NCBI GenBank assembly: GCA_036495195.1
Contig: DASXNH010000004.1
Location: forward strand, 1-26,565
Source of the DNA: Palsa-872 sp036495195
GTDB lineage: Bacteria; Chloroflexota; Dormibacteria; Dormibacterales; Dormibacteraceae
DNA: 26,565 nt
Reading direction: 5' to 3'
Shown: one piece after another, positions 7,311 to 15,215 of the stretch
Layout of the letters: each line of letters starts with the position of its first letter
How positions within the stretch are numbered: position 1 is the first letter of the stretch
Position numbers and translations under genes: made by a program
Notes under the pieces: model-generated
The model's database searches: none
Told to the model about the DNA's origin: nothing
Seen by the model: only the letters and a program-made list of their open reading frames with translations

Positions 7311-7409
7311 CTACGCGTGGGCGCGCCTTGCCCAACGGGTCTTCTTCAGCATCTTTTTGTGCTTGTGCTTGCGCATCTTCTTGCGCCGCTTCTTGATTAC
7401 AGAGCCCAA
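7311..7409 (-). CDS. bS22-like mini ribosomal protein (AURKAIP1/COX24 domain)
   Basis: This is a 32-residue, strongly basic protein. It starts MGSVIKKRRKKMRKHKHKK and ends with KKTRWARR followed by Ala-His-Ala. The MGSVIKKRR start and the Lys/Arg/His pattern match the roughly 33-residue bS22 protein bound near the decoding centre of mycobacterial ribosomes, annotated elsewhere as AURKAIP1/COX24 domain protein. The start would be TTG at 7409, supported by the family N-terminus directly following it and by GGGAG 5 nt upstream (7415-7419). No ATG or GTG gives the full conserved N-terminus. It probably shares a transcript with lemA, 32 bp downstream. Because of its size and TTG start, automated callers would often miss it. 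Confidence 0.85.
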   Translation of the reverse strand: MGSVIKKRRKKMRKHKHKKMLKKTRWARRAHA

Positions 7410-7435
7410 TCCAACTCCCAGACGTGCGTGATCTT

Positions 7436-7475
7436 AAAAAGGGGGTCCCGAGCTCGTCAGGCCTCGGGAATCATA
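7436..7475 (-). promoter_or_regulatory. Possible promoter and hairpin upstream of the bS22-like gene
   Basis: On the minus strand TATGAT (7470-7475) resembles a -10 box. A 7-bp stem, TCCCGAG (7446-7452) with CTCGGGA (7463-7469), follows and is succeeded by five C and five T. The hairpin plus T run looks like an intrinsic terminator, but with this -10 box transcription would start inside the stem, so both readings cannot be fully right. Kept at low confidence. Confidence 0.3.
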
Positions 7476-7504
7476 CCGGAAGGCGGCCGGCCCCTGTTCT
7501 CGGC

Positions 7505-7510
7505 CTAAAC
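7505..7510 (+). promoter_or_regulatory. -10-like box TAAACT before the acyl-CoA dehydrogenase
   Basis: TAAACT ends 9 nt before the ATG at 7520, and no Shine-Dalgarno sequence is present. A transcript from here would have a leader of at most a few bases. No -35 match is evident. Confidence 0.35.
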
Positions 7511-7519
7511 TCCATCCCG

Positions 7520-8653
7520 ATGTACTTCACGGATGCCCATGAGGAGCTGCGGCTGCATATCCGCAAGTTCCTGGAGAAGGAGGTGCAGCCCCACCTCGCG
7601 GAGTGGGAGGAGAGCACGTTTCCCGACTCGATCTTCAAGCGCTTCGGCGATCTGGGCTTTCTTGGCTTGCGGTACCCGCCCGAGTACGGTGGCCAGGGCG
7701 GCGACTACTTCTCGGCGATCGTCCTCTCAGAGGAGATGGCTCGGGCCGGCTGTGGAGGTCTCGGCATGGCGGTCGCGGTTCAAACCGAGATGGCGACGCC
7801 TCCGGTGTTCAAGTTCGGCACCGAAGAGCAGAAGCGCCGGTGGCTGCTCCCAGCCGTTCGGGGCGAGCAGATCGCCGCGATCGCGATCACCGAGCCCGAT
7901 GCCGGGTCGGACGTCGCCGGCATCAAGACCGTCGCGCGCCGCGATGGCGACCACTTCGTGGTCGACGGCCGCAAGATCTTCATCACCAATGGAGCGCGGT
8001 GCCACTGGGCGCTCGTCGTCACCAAGGCCGATCGGGAGCGAGGCCACGGCGGCTACAACCTGCTGCTGATCGAGAAGGGCACGCCGGGATACGAGGTCAC
8101 GCGGACCCTCGAGAAGCTGGGCATGCACTCGTCTGACACGGCCGAGCTGCTGTTCGAGGACTGCCGGGTGCCTGTCGGCAACCTGATCGGCGACGAGGGC
8201 GAAGGGTTCAAGAACCTCATGTGGGAGCTGCAGGGCGAGCGGATGATCACCGCTGCGGGTGCCATCGCGGGCGCCCAGCACGTGTTCGAGTACACGATGG
8301 AATACGCACGCAATCGCGTGGCGTTCGGCCAGCCGATCTCGCAGTTCCAGGTGATCAAGCACAAGCTCGTCGACATGGGGACCAAGATTGCGGCCGTCCA
8401 ATCGCTCGTCTACCAGACCGCGAAACAGTGGGACGACGGCGAGTATCCGGTGCGGGAGATCTCGCAGTCCAAGCTGCTCGCGACCCAGGTCGCATGCGAG
8501 GTGGCCGACGAGGCGATCCAGATCCTGGGCGGCCATGGCTACATGAGCGAGTTCCCGGTCGAGAGGGCCTGGCGCGACGCCCGGCTAGCCCGCATTGGGG
8601 CTGGGACCGACGAAATAATGAAGGAGATCATCGCCAAGACCTACGGCTTGTGA
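7520..8653 (+). CDS. Acyl-CoA dehydrogenase
   Basis: This is a flavoenzyme oxidising acyl-CoA to 2-enoyl-CoA and passing electrons to ETF. The 377 residues have normal family length and order: an N-terminal helical domain, signature 1 in the beta domain (AIAITEPDAGSDVAGIK), then the FAD/C-terminal helical domain with YARNRVAFGQPISQFQVIKH and signature 2 QILGGHGYMSEFPVERAWRD. The C-terminal segment IGAGTDEIMKEIIAK lacks the Glu used by medium-chain enzymes. Glu240 in LQGERM matches the base position of long-chain and isovaleryl-CoA dehydrogenases, so a long- or branched-chain substrate is more likely. ATG 7520 is the start that gives the usual N-terminus (MYFTDAHEELRLHIRKF). No other beta-oxidation gene is adjacent. 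Confidence 0.94.
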   Translation: MYFTDAHEELRLHIRKFLEKEVQPHLAEWEESTFPDSIFKRFGDLGFLGLRYPPEYGGQGGDYFSAIVLSEEMARAGCGGLGMAVAVQTEMATPPVFKFGTEEQKRRWLLPAVRGEQIAAIAITEPDAGSDVAGIKTVARRDGDHFVVDGRKIFITNGARCHWALVVTKADRERGHGGYNLLLIEKGTPGYEVTRTLEKLGMHSSDTAELLFEDCRVPVGNLIGDEGEGFKNLMWELQGERMITAAGAIAGAQHVFEYTMEYARNRVAFGQPISQFQVIKHKLVDMGTKIAAVQSLVYQTAKQWDDGEYPVREISQSKLLATQVACEVADEAIQILGGHGYMSEFPVERAWRDARLARIGAGTDEIMKEIIAKTYGL

Positions 8654-8690
8654 CCACCCCACAGAATCGTGGATTTGGCGGGGGCCCCCT

Positions 8691-10172
8691 TTGAGCGCCG
8701 GTGGAGTGCTGTTCGCGGCTTGCGAGCCGGAGGTTGCCGCTGGGCCGGATGGTCGCATCCTGGCGATCGGCGAAGGGGCCCGTGCCGCCGCCGGGCGCGG
8801 GGCTGAGGTGGTTCGACTCAAGGGTCAGGCACTGCCCGGGCTCATCGACTCACACATCCACCTCGAGGGATTGGCCGATGACCATCTGACGCTCGACGTC
8901 GGCGGCACCTCCAGTCTTGACGCGGCCCTGAAGCGCGTTGAAGCCTGGGCCGCGCGGTTACCTCCAGATGACTGGGTGGTGGGATCGGGCTGGTACAACG
9001 ACGCCTGGGCCGATGGCGCGTTGCCGACGCGCCGGCACCTCGATGTGGCCGCGGGCGGACGTCCTGTTTACCTGGTCCGAAAGGACGGTCATTCGGCATG
9101 GGTTTCGAGCAAAGCCCTGGAGCTCGCGGGCATCGGCATGGCGACTGACAACCCTCCCGGCGGCGTGATCGACCGCGATGGGCGACGCCGGCCGACCGGG
9201 ATCCTGCGCGAGACGGCGATGCACGCAATCGGCGACATCCTGCCCCGCGCCGGCGACGGCGAGTTTGATGCGGCCATGGCTAAAGCGTTAGCCGGCCTGG
9301 CCGAGCTCGGAATCACATCCGTCCACTCGATGGACACGGCTCGCGGGTTCGCGTCGCTTCAGCGCTTACACTCCGCGGGCCGGTTGCCGATTCGCATCAG
9401 CTACAACCTTCCGCTCGCCGACCTCCACCACGCTGAGCGCCTCGGCGTCCGCTCCGGGTGGGGCGACGACTGGCTGCGAATCTGGGGTGTCAAGGCGTTC
9501 CTCGACGGGTCCCTGGGGAGCCGCACCGCGGAGATGCTCGACGGATCGGGGACCGCGCGTTTGCCGCAGGCCGAGCTCGTCGACATGGTCGATCGTTGCG
9601 TGCGGGCCGAGCTCAACGTGTGTCTGCATGCGATTGGAGATGGAGCGGTTCGGCGAGCGCTTGACGCCTTGGCGCGACCAAAGGCCGCGTGGCGGTACTG
9701 GCGGCCCCGCATCGAACATGCCCAGTGCGTCAATCCAAAGGATGTCCCGCGCTTTGCCAGGATCGGCGTGATCGCGTCGATGCAGCCGATCCACGCTGTG
9801 GCGGACAGGGAGCTGGCCGACAGGTACTGGCCAAAGACGGCGGCGCACTCGTATGCGTGGGGCGCTCTGGCCCGAGCCGGCGCGGTGCTGGCCTTTGGAT
9901 CGGACGCGCCCGTCGAGACCGCCGATCCGCTCCAGGGCATCGATGCGGCGACCGCATGGCGGAAGCGCGCGGGCTGGCATCCCGAGCTTGCCATCTCGCG
10001 CTCCAAGGCGATCCGTGCTTACACCTCGGGCGCCGCGTTTGCGGTCGGCATGGAACAACGCGTCGGCTCGTTGCGCTTGGGAAAGCTGTGCGACATCACT
10101 GTCGTTGACGATGACCGTGTCGTGGCGACGGTCGTCGGAGGAAAGGTCAGCTGGAGGAGAATGCCTCGCTGA
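8691..10172 (+). CDS. YtcJ-like metal-dependent amidohydrolase
   Basis: This is an amidohydrolase superfamily enzyme of the YtcJ/NfdA (amidohydrolase_3) group. The family acts on amides and formylated amines, but most members have no known substrate. Metal and catalytic residues are in place: SHIHLEG (His55, His57), Lys268 in GVKAFLDG, His313 in HAIGDGAV, His343 in IEHAQ and Asp405 in GSDAPVE. The C-terminal small beta domain returns in LRLGKLCDITVVD. No signal peptide is seen, so it is probably cytoplasmic. Start TTG 8691 is uncertain; GTG at 8706 (codon 6) is an alternative. The 3' end overlaps the convergent HIT gene by 26 bp. It follows the acyl-CoA dehydrogenase by 37 bp and may be co-transcribed with it. 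Confidence 0.9.
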   Translation: MSAGGVLFAACEPEVAAGPDGRILAIGEGARAAAGRGAEVVRLKGQALPGLIDSHIHLEGLADDHLTLDVGGTSSLDAALKRVEAWAARLPPDDWVVGSGWYNDAWADGALPTRRHLDVAAGGRPVYLVRKDGHSAWVSSKALELAGIGMATDNPPGGVIDRDGRRRPTGILRETAMHAIGDILPRAGDGEFDAAMAKALAGLAELGITSVHSMDTARGFASLQRLHSAGRLPIRISYNLPLADLHHAERLGVRSGWGDDWLRIWGVKAFLDGSLGSRTAEMLDGSGTARLPQAELVDMVDRCVRAELNVCLHAIGDGAVRRALDALARPKAAWRYWRPRIEHAQCVNPKDVPRFARIGVIASMQPIHAVADRELADRYWPKTAAHSYAWGALARAGAVLAFGSDAPVETADPLQGIDAATAWRKRAGWHPELAISRSKAIRAYTSGAAFAVGMEQRVGSLRLGKLCDITVVDDDRVVATVVGGKVSWRRMPR

Positions 10173-10632
10173 GCTTGGCTGCTGTCTGCGTCAGGTGTTC
10201 GTTGATGACCTTCACCTCGCCCAGCACGGGCATGAAGTTGGTATCGCCATTCCAGCGCGGCACCACATGAAGGTGGACGTGGTCAGGCATGCCGGCTCCG
10301 GCGACACGGCCAATGTTGGCGCCCACGTTGAAGCCCTCGGGCCTCAACGTCGTCTTGAGGATGGTGATGGCCCGCTTGAGCGCGCGCATGAGGTCCGCGG
10401 TCTGCGCGTCACCGAGATCCTCGAGGTTGCCAACATGCGCTGCGGGAGCCACCATGACGTGCCCGGGGTTATACGGATATTTATTCAGGATGACCACCGC
10501 GTCATCGGGGCGCCACACGACGAGTGCGGCGTCCTTGTCGTTGGGGTCAGCGATCACGCGGCAGAACAGGCAACCGGGCCGCGGTTCCTCGGTGATGTAC
10601 TCCATGCGCCACGGCGCCCACAGTCGCTCCAT
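10147..10632 (-). CDS. HIT family nucleotide hydrolase/transferase
   Basis: This is a histidine-triad protein of the Ap4A phosphorylase-like branch, acting on dinucleoside polyphosphates or nucleotide conjugates. The active-site triad is HVHLHVVPRW (His118, His120, His122). The N-terminal WAPWRMEYI motif and the zinc pair CLFC (Cys21, Cys24) define the actinobacterial-type subgroup of about 160-180 residues. The ATG at 10632 has AAGGA about 9 nt upstream. Its first base is shared with the TTG start of the divergent transporter, and its 3' end overlaps the amidohydrolase by 26 bp, so both ends are nested in neighbours. Confidence 0.92.
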   Translation of the reverse strand: MERLWAPWRMEYITEEPRPGCLFCRVIADPNDKDAALVVWRPDDAVVILNKYPYNPGHVMVAPAAHVGNLEDLGDAQTADLMRALKRAITILKTTLRPEGFNVGANIGRVAGAGMPDHVHLHVVPRWNGDTNFMPVLGEVKVINEHLTQTAAKLSEAFSSS

Positions 10633-11483
10633 TGATCTACGTCCTTTTCTTTGTCGGGGTGACGGCGGTTTGGGGTTGGACCTTCGTGGTCGTCAAGAAC
10701 GCGATAGCAGAGGATCCGACGCTGCCCTTCCTGCAGCTCCGATTCATCATCGCGTTGGTTGTGATGGCCGTGCTCGTACGGCGCCTCCCGACGCGCAAGG
10801 AGCTGCTGGTGGGTCTTGTGGCAGGCAGCGTGTTGGCGGGCGGGTACCTCACCCAGACCGTTGGACTCAGCCTGATCTCCCCTGGAAACGCAGGATTGAT
10901 CACCGGACTCCTGGTGCTCTTCACACCTCTGCTCGACCGCGTGTTTGGAGTGCCCCTGAAGCGTCGGACCATCATCGCCGTGATCCTCGCGGTGATCGGC
11001 ATCGGGATGCTCACCGGTGGGCCGTCGGGCTTTGGGCTGGGAGACGTCCTGGTGATCGTTTGCGCCGTGCTTTTCGCGCTGCATATCGTGTTGTTGAGCC
11101 GTTGGTCACCCGGGCTCAGGTCGGCGCCGCTGGCGATGGTCCAGATGGGCGCGTGCGCGCTGATCTTCAGCGCCGGCGGCACCTGGACTTTGCGCATGCC
11201 GAGCACCGAGGTTTGGATCGCGATAGTGATCACGGGCGTGTTCGCGTCAGCGCTTGCCTTCTACATCCAGACTTGGGCTCAGGCCCACATCGACGCGAGT
11301 CGGACGGCGCTGATCATCGCGATGGAGCCCGCCTGGGCGGTGGCCGCCGCCGTCGTGTTGGCGGGCCAGCGGTTCGGGTTGCCGCAGGCCGCTGGCGCGG
11401 CACTTGTCCTGGCCGCGATAGTGGGCCACGAACTCGCGCCCCTAAAATTCAAGACTCCTGAACATGAGCCCATCGAGACATAG
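10632..11483 (+). CDS. EamA/DMT family transporter
   Basis: This is a ten-helix drug/metabolite transporter, probably an exporter of small metabolites such as amino acids. The 283 residues contain two EamA repeats. The first opens with VWGWTFVVVKNAI and includes PFLQLRF and GNAGLITGLLVLFTPLLD. The second includes ALAFYIQTWAQAHIDASRTALI and EPAWAVAAAVVLAGQ, which is the family hallmark. TTG at 10632 is the only start giving a full first helix; GTG at 10659 would shorten it. The start shares one base with the divergent HIT start codon, and the 3' end overlaps leuS by 20 bp. Substrate unknown. Confidence 0.88.
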   Translation: MIYVLFFVGVTAVWGWTFVVVKNAIAEDPTLPFLQLRFIIALVVMAVLVRRLPTRKELLVGLVAGSVLAGGYLTQTVGLSLISPGNAGLITGLLVLFTPLLDRVFGVPLKRRTIIAVILAVIGIGMLTGGPSGFGLGDVLVIVCAVLFALHIVLLSRWSPGLRSAPLAMVQMGACALIFSAGGTWTLRMPSTEVWIAIVITGVFASALAFYIQTWAQAHIDASRTALIIAMEPAWAVAAAVVLAGQRFGLPQAAGAALVLAAIVGHELAPLKFKTPEHEPIET

Positions 11484-13917
11484 CGGATACATACCCCAGG
11501 ACATCGAGCCCAAGTGGCAGAAGGTGTGGGCAGACCACGGGGTGATGAAGGCGGCTGACGATTCGCCGAAGCCAAAGTTCTACGACCTTGTCATGTATCC
11601 GTATCCATCAGGCGATCTGACCGTAGGACACGCGCGTAACTACGTGATGGGCGACGTGCTGGCACGGATGAAGAGGATGCAGGGTTTCGAGGTGCTGCAC
11701 CCGTTTGGGTGGGATGCCTTCGGGCTGCCCGCTGAAAACGCGGCGATGAAAAGAGGGGGCATGCACCCCGAGACCTGGACCCTCGCCAACATCGCGAAGG
11801 GCAGACAAGAACTGAAGATGATGGGGATCCTGTACGACTGGGATCGCGAGGTTATCAGCTGCCTCCCTGACTACTACCAGTGGACGGAGTGGCTGTTTCT
11901 TCTGTTCTATGAGCGGGGGTTGGCCTACCGCGCGATGGCGCCTGTCAACTGGTGCCCTGTAGACAAGACGGTGCTCGCAAACGAGCAGGTCATCAACGGG
12001 CGGTGCTGGCGCCACCCTGACGTTGAGGTCGAGAAGCGCGACCTCGAGCAGTGGTTCTTCAAGATCACCGACTACGCGGATCGCCTGCTGGATGATCTGC
12101 AACTGCTCGACAAGTGGCCCGCGAAGGTACGGCTCATGCAGACGAACTGGATCGGGCGGAGCACTGGCGCAGAGGTTGATTTTCCGATTGATGGTTTGAA
12201 GGGTGAGTCGATCCGCGTTTACACGACGCGGCCGGACACGCTTTTCGGCGCCACTTTCATGGTGCTTGCACCCGAGCACCCGCTCGTCGAGCGGATCACC
12301 ACCGAGAAACAGCGCGAGAAGGTGCGCGAGTACGTGGCGCGTGCGCGCAAGGCGAGCGACATCGAGCGGCTGTCGACGGAACGCGAAAAGACAGGCGTGG
12401 CAACGGGGGCCTTCGCCAGCAATCCTTTGAATGGAGAAAAGATCCCGATCTGGGTCGCGGACTACGTCCTGATGACTTATGGGACAGGCGCGATCATGGC
12501 GGTGCCGGCGCACGATGAGAGGGATTTCGAGTTCGCCGACCGCTACGGATTGCCGATCCGCCAGGTGATAGCGCCGCCGGGGGAGCCTCCCTCGACGTCG
12601 GAGTCGCGTGAGCTTCGTGCGCCTTACGTCGGGCCGGGCTTGATGGTCAACAGCGGGGAGTTCAACGGGCTCGACTCGACTGGTGGGATCGAGCGTGTGA
12701 TCGCGTGGCTGGAAGCTCGCGGGCTGGGGCGGCGGGCCGTCAAATACCGGTTGCGTGACTGGTTGATATCGCGCCAGCGGTACTGGGGAAGTCCGATCCC
12801 GATCGTCTACTGCGAGGTCGATGGAATCGTGCCGGTGCCACGTTCGCAGCTGCCTGTCCTCTTGCCCAAGGAGTACAAGCCGCTGTCCGAGAATCCGGGT
12901 TTCTATGAGACGACATGTCCCACCTGCGGGCGCCCGGCGCGGCGCGAGACGGACACGATGGACACGTTCATCGACTCCTCGTGGTACTTCCTGCGGTACG
13001 CGAGCCCGAAGGATGCGACAGAGCCGTTCGACCCGGAGCTGGCGAACCACTGGATGGCCGTCGATCAGTACACGGGCGGCGTGGAGCACGCCATCCTCCA
13101 CCTGCTCTACTCGCGGTTCTTCGTCAAGGTGCTGCATGACGCAGGCATGGTGAACGTGTCGGAACCCTTCGTCCGCCTGTTCAACCAGGGGATGGTCAAG
13201 CGGTTCGGACAGGTGATGTCGAAGTCAGCCGGCAACGGGGTGTCGCCGGACGAGCTGGTGAGCAAGCAGGGCGCGGATGCAGGGCGCATCTACGAGATGT
13301 TCATCGGGCCGCCGGAGGAGGACGTCGAGTGGACCGATGCCGGGCTCAACGGAGTGGTGCGTTTCCTGCAGCGTGTGTGGCGGTTGGTTATGGAGCCAGA
13401 TTCGATCGTCGTGGAAGGCAGCGGCGCTGAGGGTGCGCCCTTGGAGCGGAAGGCTGCGCAGACCGTCAAGAAGGTCACGGAGCATTTCGACGAGCTGCGG
13501 TTCAACACAGCCGTGGCAGCGCTGATGGAGCTCGCCAACACGATGCAATCGCACCTGCAGAACGGTGGCCCACGCGATGCGACGTGGGAGTCCACCGTGC
13601 GCGTTCTGGTCAAGCTGCTCAACCCTCTCGCGCCGCATGTGTCGGAGGAGATGTGGGAGAGGTTGGGCGAAAGCGGCATGCTTGCGGATGCCCCCTGGCC
13701 GGCATACAACGCCGCGGCGGCCGCGGTGCCGGAGGTGACGGTGGTCGTTCAGGTGTCGGGCAAGCTGCGCGACCGCCTCACTCTGCCGGTGGGCACTCCG
13801 CGGGAAAAGGTGCTCGAGGCGGCGCTTGCGAGCGACCGGGTGCGGGCGGCGTTCGACGGGCGCCAGCCGTCGAAGGTGGTGTTCGTCCCCGACCGGCTGA
13901 TCAACCTGGTCCCCTAG
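11464..13917 (+). CDS. leuS: Leucine--tRNA ligase
   Basis: This is the class Ia synthetase that charges tRNA-Leu. The 817 residues are within family range. The catalytic fold opens with YPYPSGDLTVGHARNY (residues 45-60), the HIGH region, then FGWDAFGLPAENAA. The CP1 editing domain is present with TTRPDTLFGATFMVLAPEHP and MAVPAHDERDFEFADRYGLP. A Cys pair (CPTCG) precedes TMDTFIDSSWYFLRYA. The KMSKS loop is VMSKS (584-588). Anticodon and C-terminal domains follow, ending with VVFVPDRLINLVP. Unusually, the first His of HIGH is Thr53. A TAAAAT box (11443-11448) precedes the ATG by 15 nt; no clear ribosome binding site is present. The gene overlaps the transporter by 20 bp. Confidence 0.97.
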   Translation: MSPSRHSGYIPQDIEPKWQKVWADHGVMKAADDSPKPKFYDLVMYPYPSGDLTVGHARNYVMGDVLARMKRMQGFEVLHPFGWDAFGLPAENAAMKRGGMHPETWTLANIAKGRQELKMMGILYDWDREVISCLPDYYQWTEWLFLLFYERGLAYRAMAPVNWCPVDKTVLANEQVINGRCWRHPDVEVEKRDLEQWFFKITDYADRLLDDLQLLDKWPAKVRLMQTNWIGRSTGAEVDFPIDGLKGESIRVYTTRPDTLFGATFMVLAPEHPLVERITTEKQREKVREYVARARKASDIERLSTEREKTGVATGAFASNPLNGEKIPIWVADYVLMTYGTGAIMAVPAHDERDFEFADRYGLPIRQVIAPPGEPPSTSESRELRAPYVGPGLMVNSGEFNGLDSTGGIERVIAWLEARGLGRRAVKYRLRDWLISRQRYWGSPIPIVYCEVDGIVPVPRSQLPVLLPKEYKPLSENPGFYETTCPTCGRPARRETDTMDTFIDSSWYFLRYASPKDATEPFDPELANHWMAVDQYTGGVEHAILHLLYSRFFVKVLHDAGMVNVSEPFVRLFNQGMVKRFGQVMSKSAGNGVSPDELVSKQGADAGRIYEMFIGPPEEDVEWTDAGLNGVVRFLQRVWRLVMEPDSIVVEGSGAEGAPLERKAAQTVKKVTEHFDELRFNTAVAALMELANTMQSHLQNGGPRDATWESTVRVLVKLLNPLAPHVSEEMWERLGESGMLADAPWPAYNAAAAAVPEVTVVVQVSGKLRDRLTLPVGTPREKVLEAALASDRVRAAFDGRQPSKVVFVPDRLINLVP

Positions 13918-13923
13918 CGGTGG

Positions 13924-14367
13924 CTACGCGGCCGCTCTCATCCCGGTGTCGATGACATAGTCGGCGGCGATCGAGGCGCCCGCGCTCACAACGACGGTTT
14001 GGGGACCGTCGATGATGCGAGCGGAGGTCGCTGCGCTGACCCGCCAGGTGCCAGCGGGCAGGTCGATCGAGTAGACGCCAGCGGAGCCAGTCGTCGCGAT
14101 ACGGCGGGTGTCGTCCTTGGTGAACGTCAGCTCGAAGCCGGTCAACGGCCGAGTGCCGCACGCCTGGCTGATCGGCGGACTCGGTCGCGGACACACAATC
14201 GACGCCTGGGCGGGACAGGCCATGGTGTCGGGCTGGATCGGCCCACCACAACCCAAGGTGACCACCTGACCGTGGACAGTGCCCGTTGCGCTCCCCGGTT
14301 CGGGGAAGCGATATGCCCCGCAGGCGGCGGTGGCCATCACGAGCCCCACGAGAAGGATGATTCTCAC
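13924..14367 (-). CDS. Putative lipoprotein with carboxypeptidase-regulatory-like domain
   Basis: This is a 147-residue protein with a lipoprotein signal (hydrophobic VRIILLVGLVMATAAC, lipid Cys16). A Cys-containing stretch follows (Cys40, 51, 59, 70), with CPAQ and CPRP motifs, that may form two disulfides outside the cell. The second half (SAGVYSIDLPAGTWRVSA) looks like a CarboxypepD_reg/transthyretin-like beta domain, often used for surface adhesion or as an accessory module. No enzyme motif is seen. GTG 14367 is chosen because it starts the signal peptide; the frame stays open upstream through the antisense of the tRNA, which is an artefact. It is convergent with leuS (6 bp apart). No clear promoter or ribosome binding site is seen. 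Confidence 0.65.
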   Translation of the reverse strand: MRIILLVGLVMATAACGAYRFPEPGSATGTVHGQVVTLGCGGPIQPDTMACPAQASIVCPRPSPPISQACGTRPLTGFELTFTKDDTRRIATTGSAGVYSIDLPAGTWRVSAATSARIIDGPQTVVVSAGASIAADYVIDTGMRAAA

Positions 14368-14497
14368 TGTTGGTAAAACGCCGGGCGGCCGGCCAAGGTC
14401 ACGCCGCCGGTCTTCAATCCACCGCCGTTCGCGTAGTGTTGTGGCGCCGCGAAGGGGGCCGTTGCCAGTCCCCGGCGCACTATTGGTAACCAGGCGA

Positions 14498-14571
14498 TCC
14501 CGAGTAGCCAAGCGGTAAGGCAGGGGACTTTGGATCCTCGACCGAAGGTTCGAATCCTTCCTCGGGAACCA
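14498..14571 (+). tRNA. tRNA-Gln (anticodon UUG)
   Basis: The cloverleaf folds completely. The acceptor TCCCGAG (14498-14504) pairs perfectly with CTCGGGA (14561-14567). The D stem is GCC/GGC (14507-14509, 14519-14521). The anticodon stem GGGGA/TCCTC (14523-14527, 14535-14539, one G-U) carries loop CTTTGGA with anticodon TTG at 14530-14532. The T stem is GAAGG/CCTTC with loop TTCGAAT. The discriminator is A14568, and CCA (14569-14571) is encoded. It reads CAA and, by wobble, possibly CAG codons. The 130 bp upstream contain no gene, and I see no confident promoter. Confidence 0.97.
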
Positions 14572-14624
14572 GCCCTCGACGGGCACTCTTAACAGCCTGG
14601 CTTCCACTTTGCTCGTTGCCCGAA

Positions 14625-14630
14625 TAGTTT
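14625..14630 (+). promoter_or_regulatory. -10-like box TAGTTT before comEA
   Basis: TAGTTT ends 6 nt before the ATG at 14637, with no Shine-Dalgarno sequence between. The spacing is the same as before the 4031 gene and lon, and suggests a leaderless transcript. The -35 region is weak (TTCCAC near 14602). Confidence 0.4.
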
Positions 14631-14636
14631 CCCGAC

Positions 14637-15215
14637 ATGCGAAACGGCCCCCGACTCATTCCCGGTTGGAGAGGCATGCTGGCACTCGGGTTGCCGGCCT
14701 TGGTTGCCGTCGGCGGCGTGGTCGGGGCGTATTTCTACTCGCTCTCCGCGTCGCCGTCCGTATCGCGCCCGGCTCTCGCGGTCGCGCCTGCGCTCGAGCT
14801 ACCTCCGCCCAGTGGCCTTCTCGTCGATGTCGTCGGCGCTGTTGCGCGGCCCGGTCTCTACCGCTTGCCGCGGGGCGATCGGGTCTACGACGCCATCGCC
14901 GCCGCGGGCGGGCTGACCGGATATGCCGATGCCTCCCGGCTTCCCAACCTCGCCGGGCGCCTCAAGGATGGCGAGCAGATCAAGGTGCCGCTCATCAAGG
15001 GAGCTCCCGGCGGCACCGTCATCAACCGCACGAGTCTTAACACGGCGACCGCCGACGAGCTCGCCCTGGTTCCTGGTTTCACCGAGGCGTTCGCCCAGGA
15101 GGTCGTCGACTACCGCACCAACTTCGGAGGCTTTCAGGCCACGAGCGAGCTGGTCGACATCCTCGGAATGAGCGCATCGGACTATGTGATCGCGCGCCGC
15201 TACCTCACGCTGTGA
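14637..15215 (+). CDS. comEA: Competence protein ComEA (DNA receptor)
   Basis: ComEA is the membrane-anchored double-stranded DNA receptor of natural transformation. This 192-residue protein has a membrane helix at about residues 14-36, a Pro/Ala-rich spacer, an SLBB domain (VDVVGAVARPGLYRLPRGDR through DGEQIKVPL) and a C-terminal helix-hairpin-helix pair. That pair begins SLNTATADELALVPGFTEAF and continues YRTNFGGFQATSELVDILGM. The first hairpin reads LVPGF where LPGIG is usual, so the glycine pattern for DNA backbone contact is weaker than normal. It overlaps comEC by 4 bp (GTGA), so the two are coupled. Confidence 0.93.
   Translation: MRNGPRLIPGWRGMLALGLPALVAVGGVVGAYFYSLSASPSVSRPALAVAPALELPPPSGLLVDVVGAVARPGLYRLPRGDRVYDAIAAAGGLTGYADASRLPNLAGRLKDGEQIKVPLIKGAPGGTVINRTSLNTATADELALVPGFTEAFAQEVVDYRTNFGGFQATSELVDILGMSASDYVIARRYLTL

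Noticed and set aside
11608..13137. 509-codon open frame antisense to leuS
   Set aside because: Long antisense frames are expected in GC-rich coding sequence. The product has no recognisable motif, and leuS is intact.
14572..14584. Intrinsic terminator after tRNA-Gln (GCCC ... GGGC)
   Set aside because: Only four base pairs and no U-tract.
14368..14607. N-terminal extension of the lipoprotein frame (80 residues) upstream of GTG 14367
   Set aside because: It runs through the antisense strand of tRNA-Gln and yields the familiar false peptide from antisense tRNA. The signal peptide begins at 14367.
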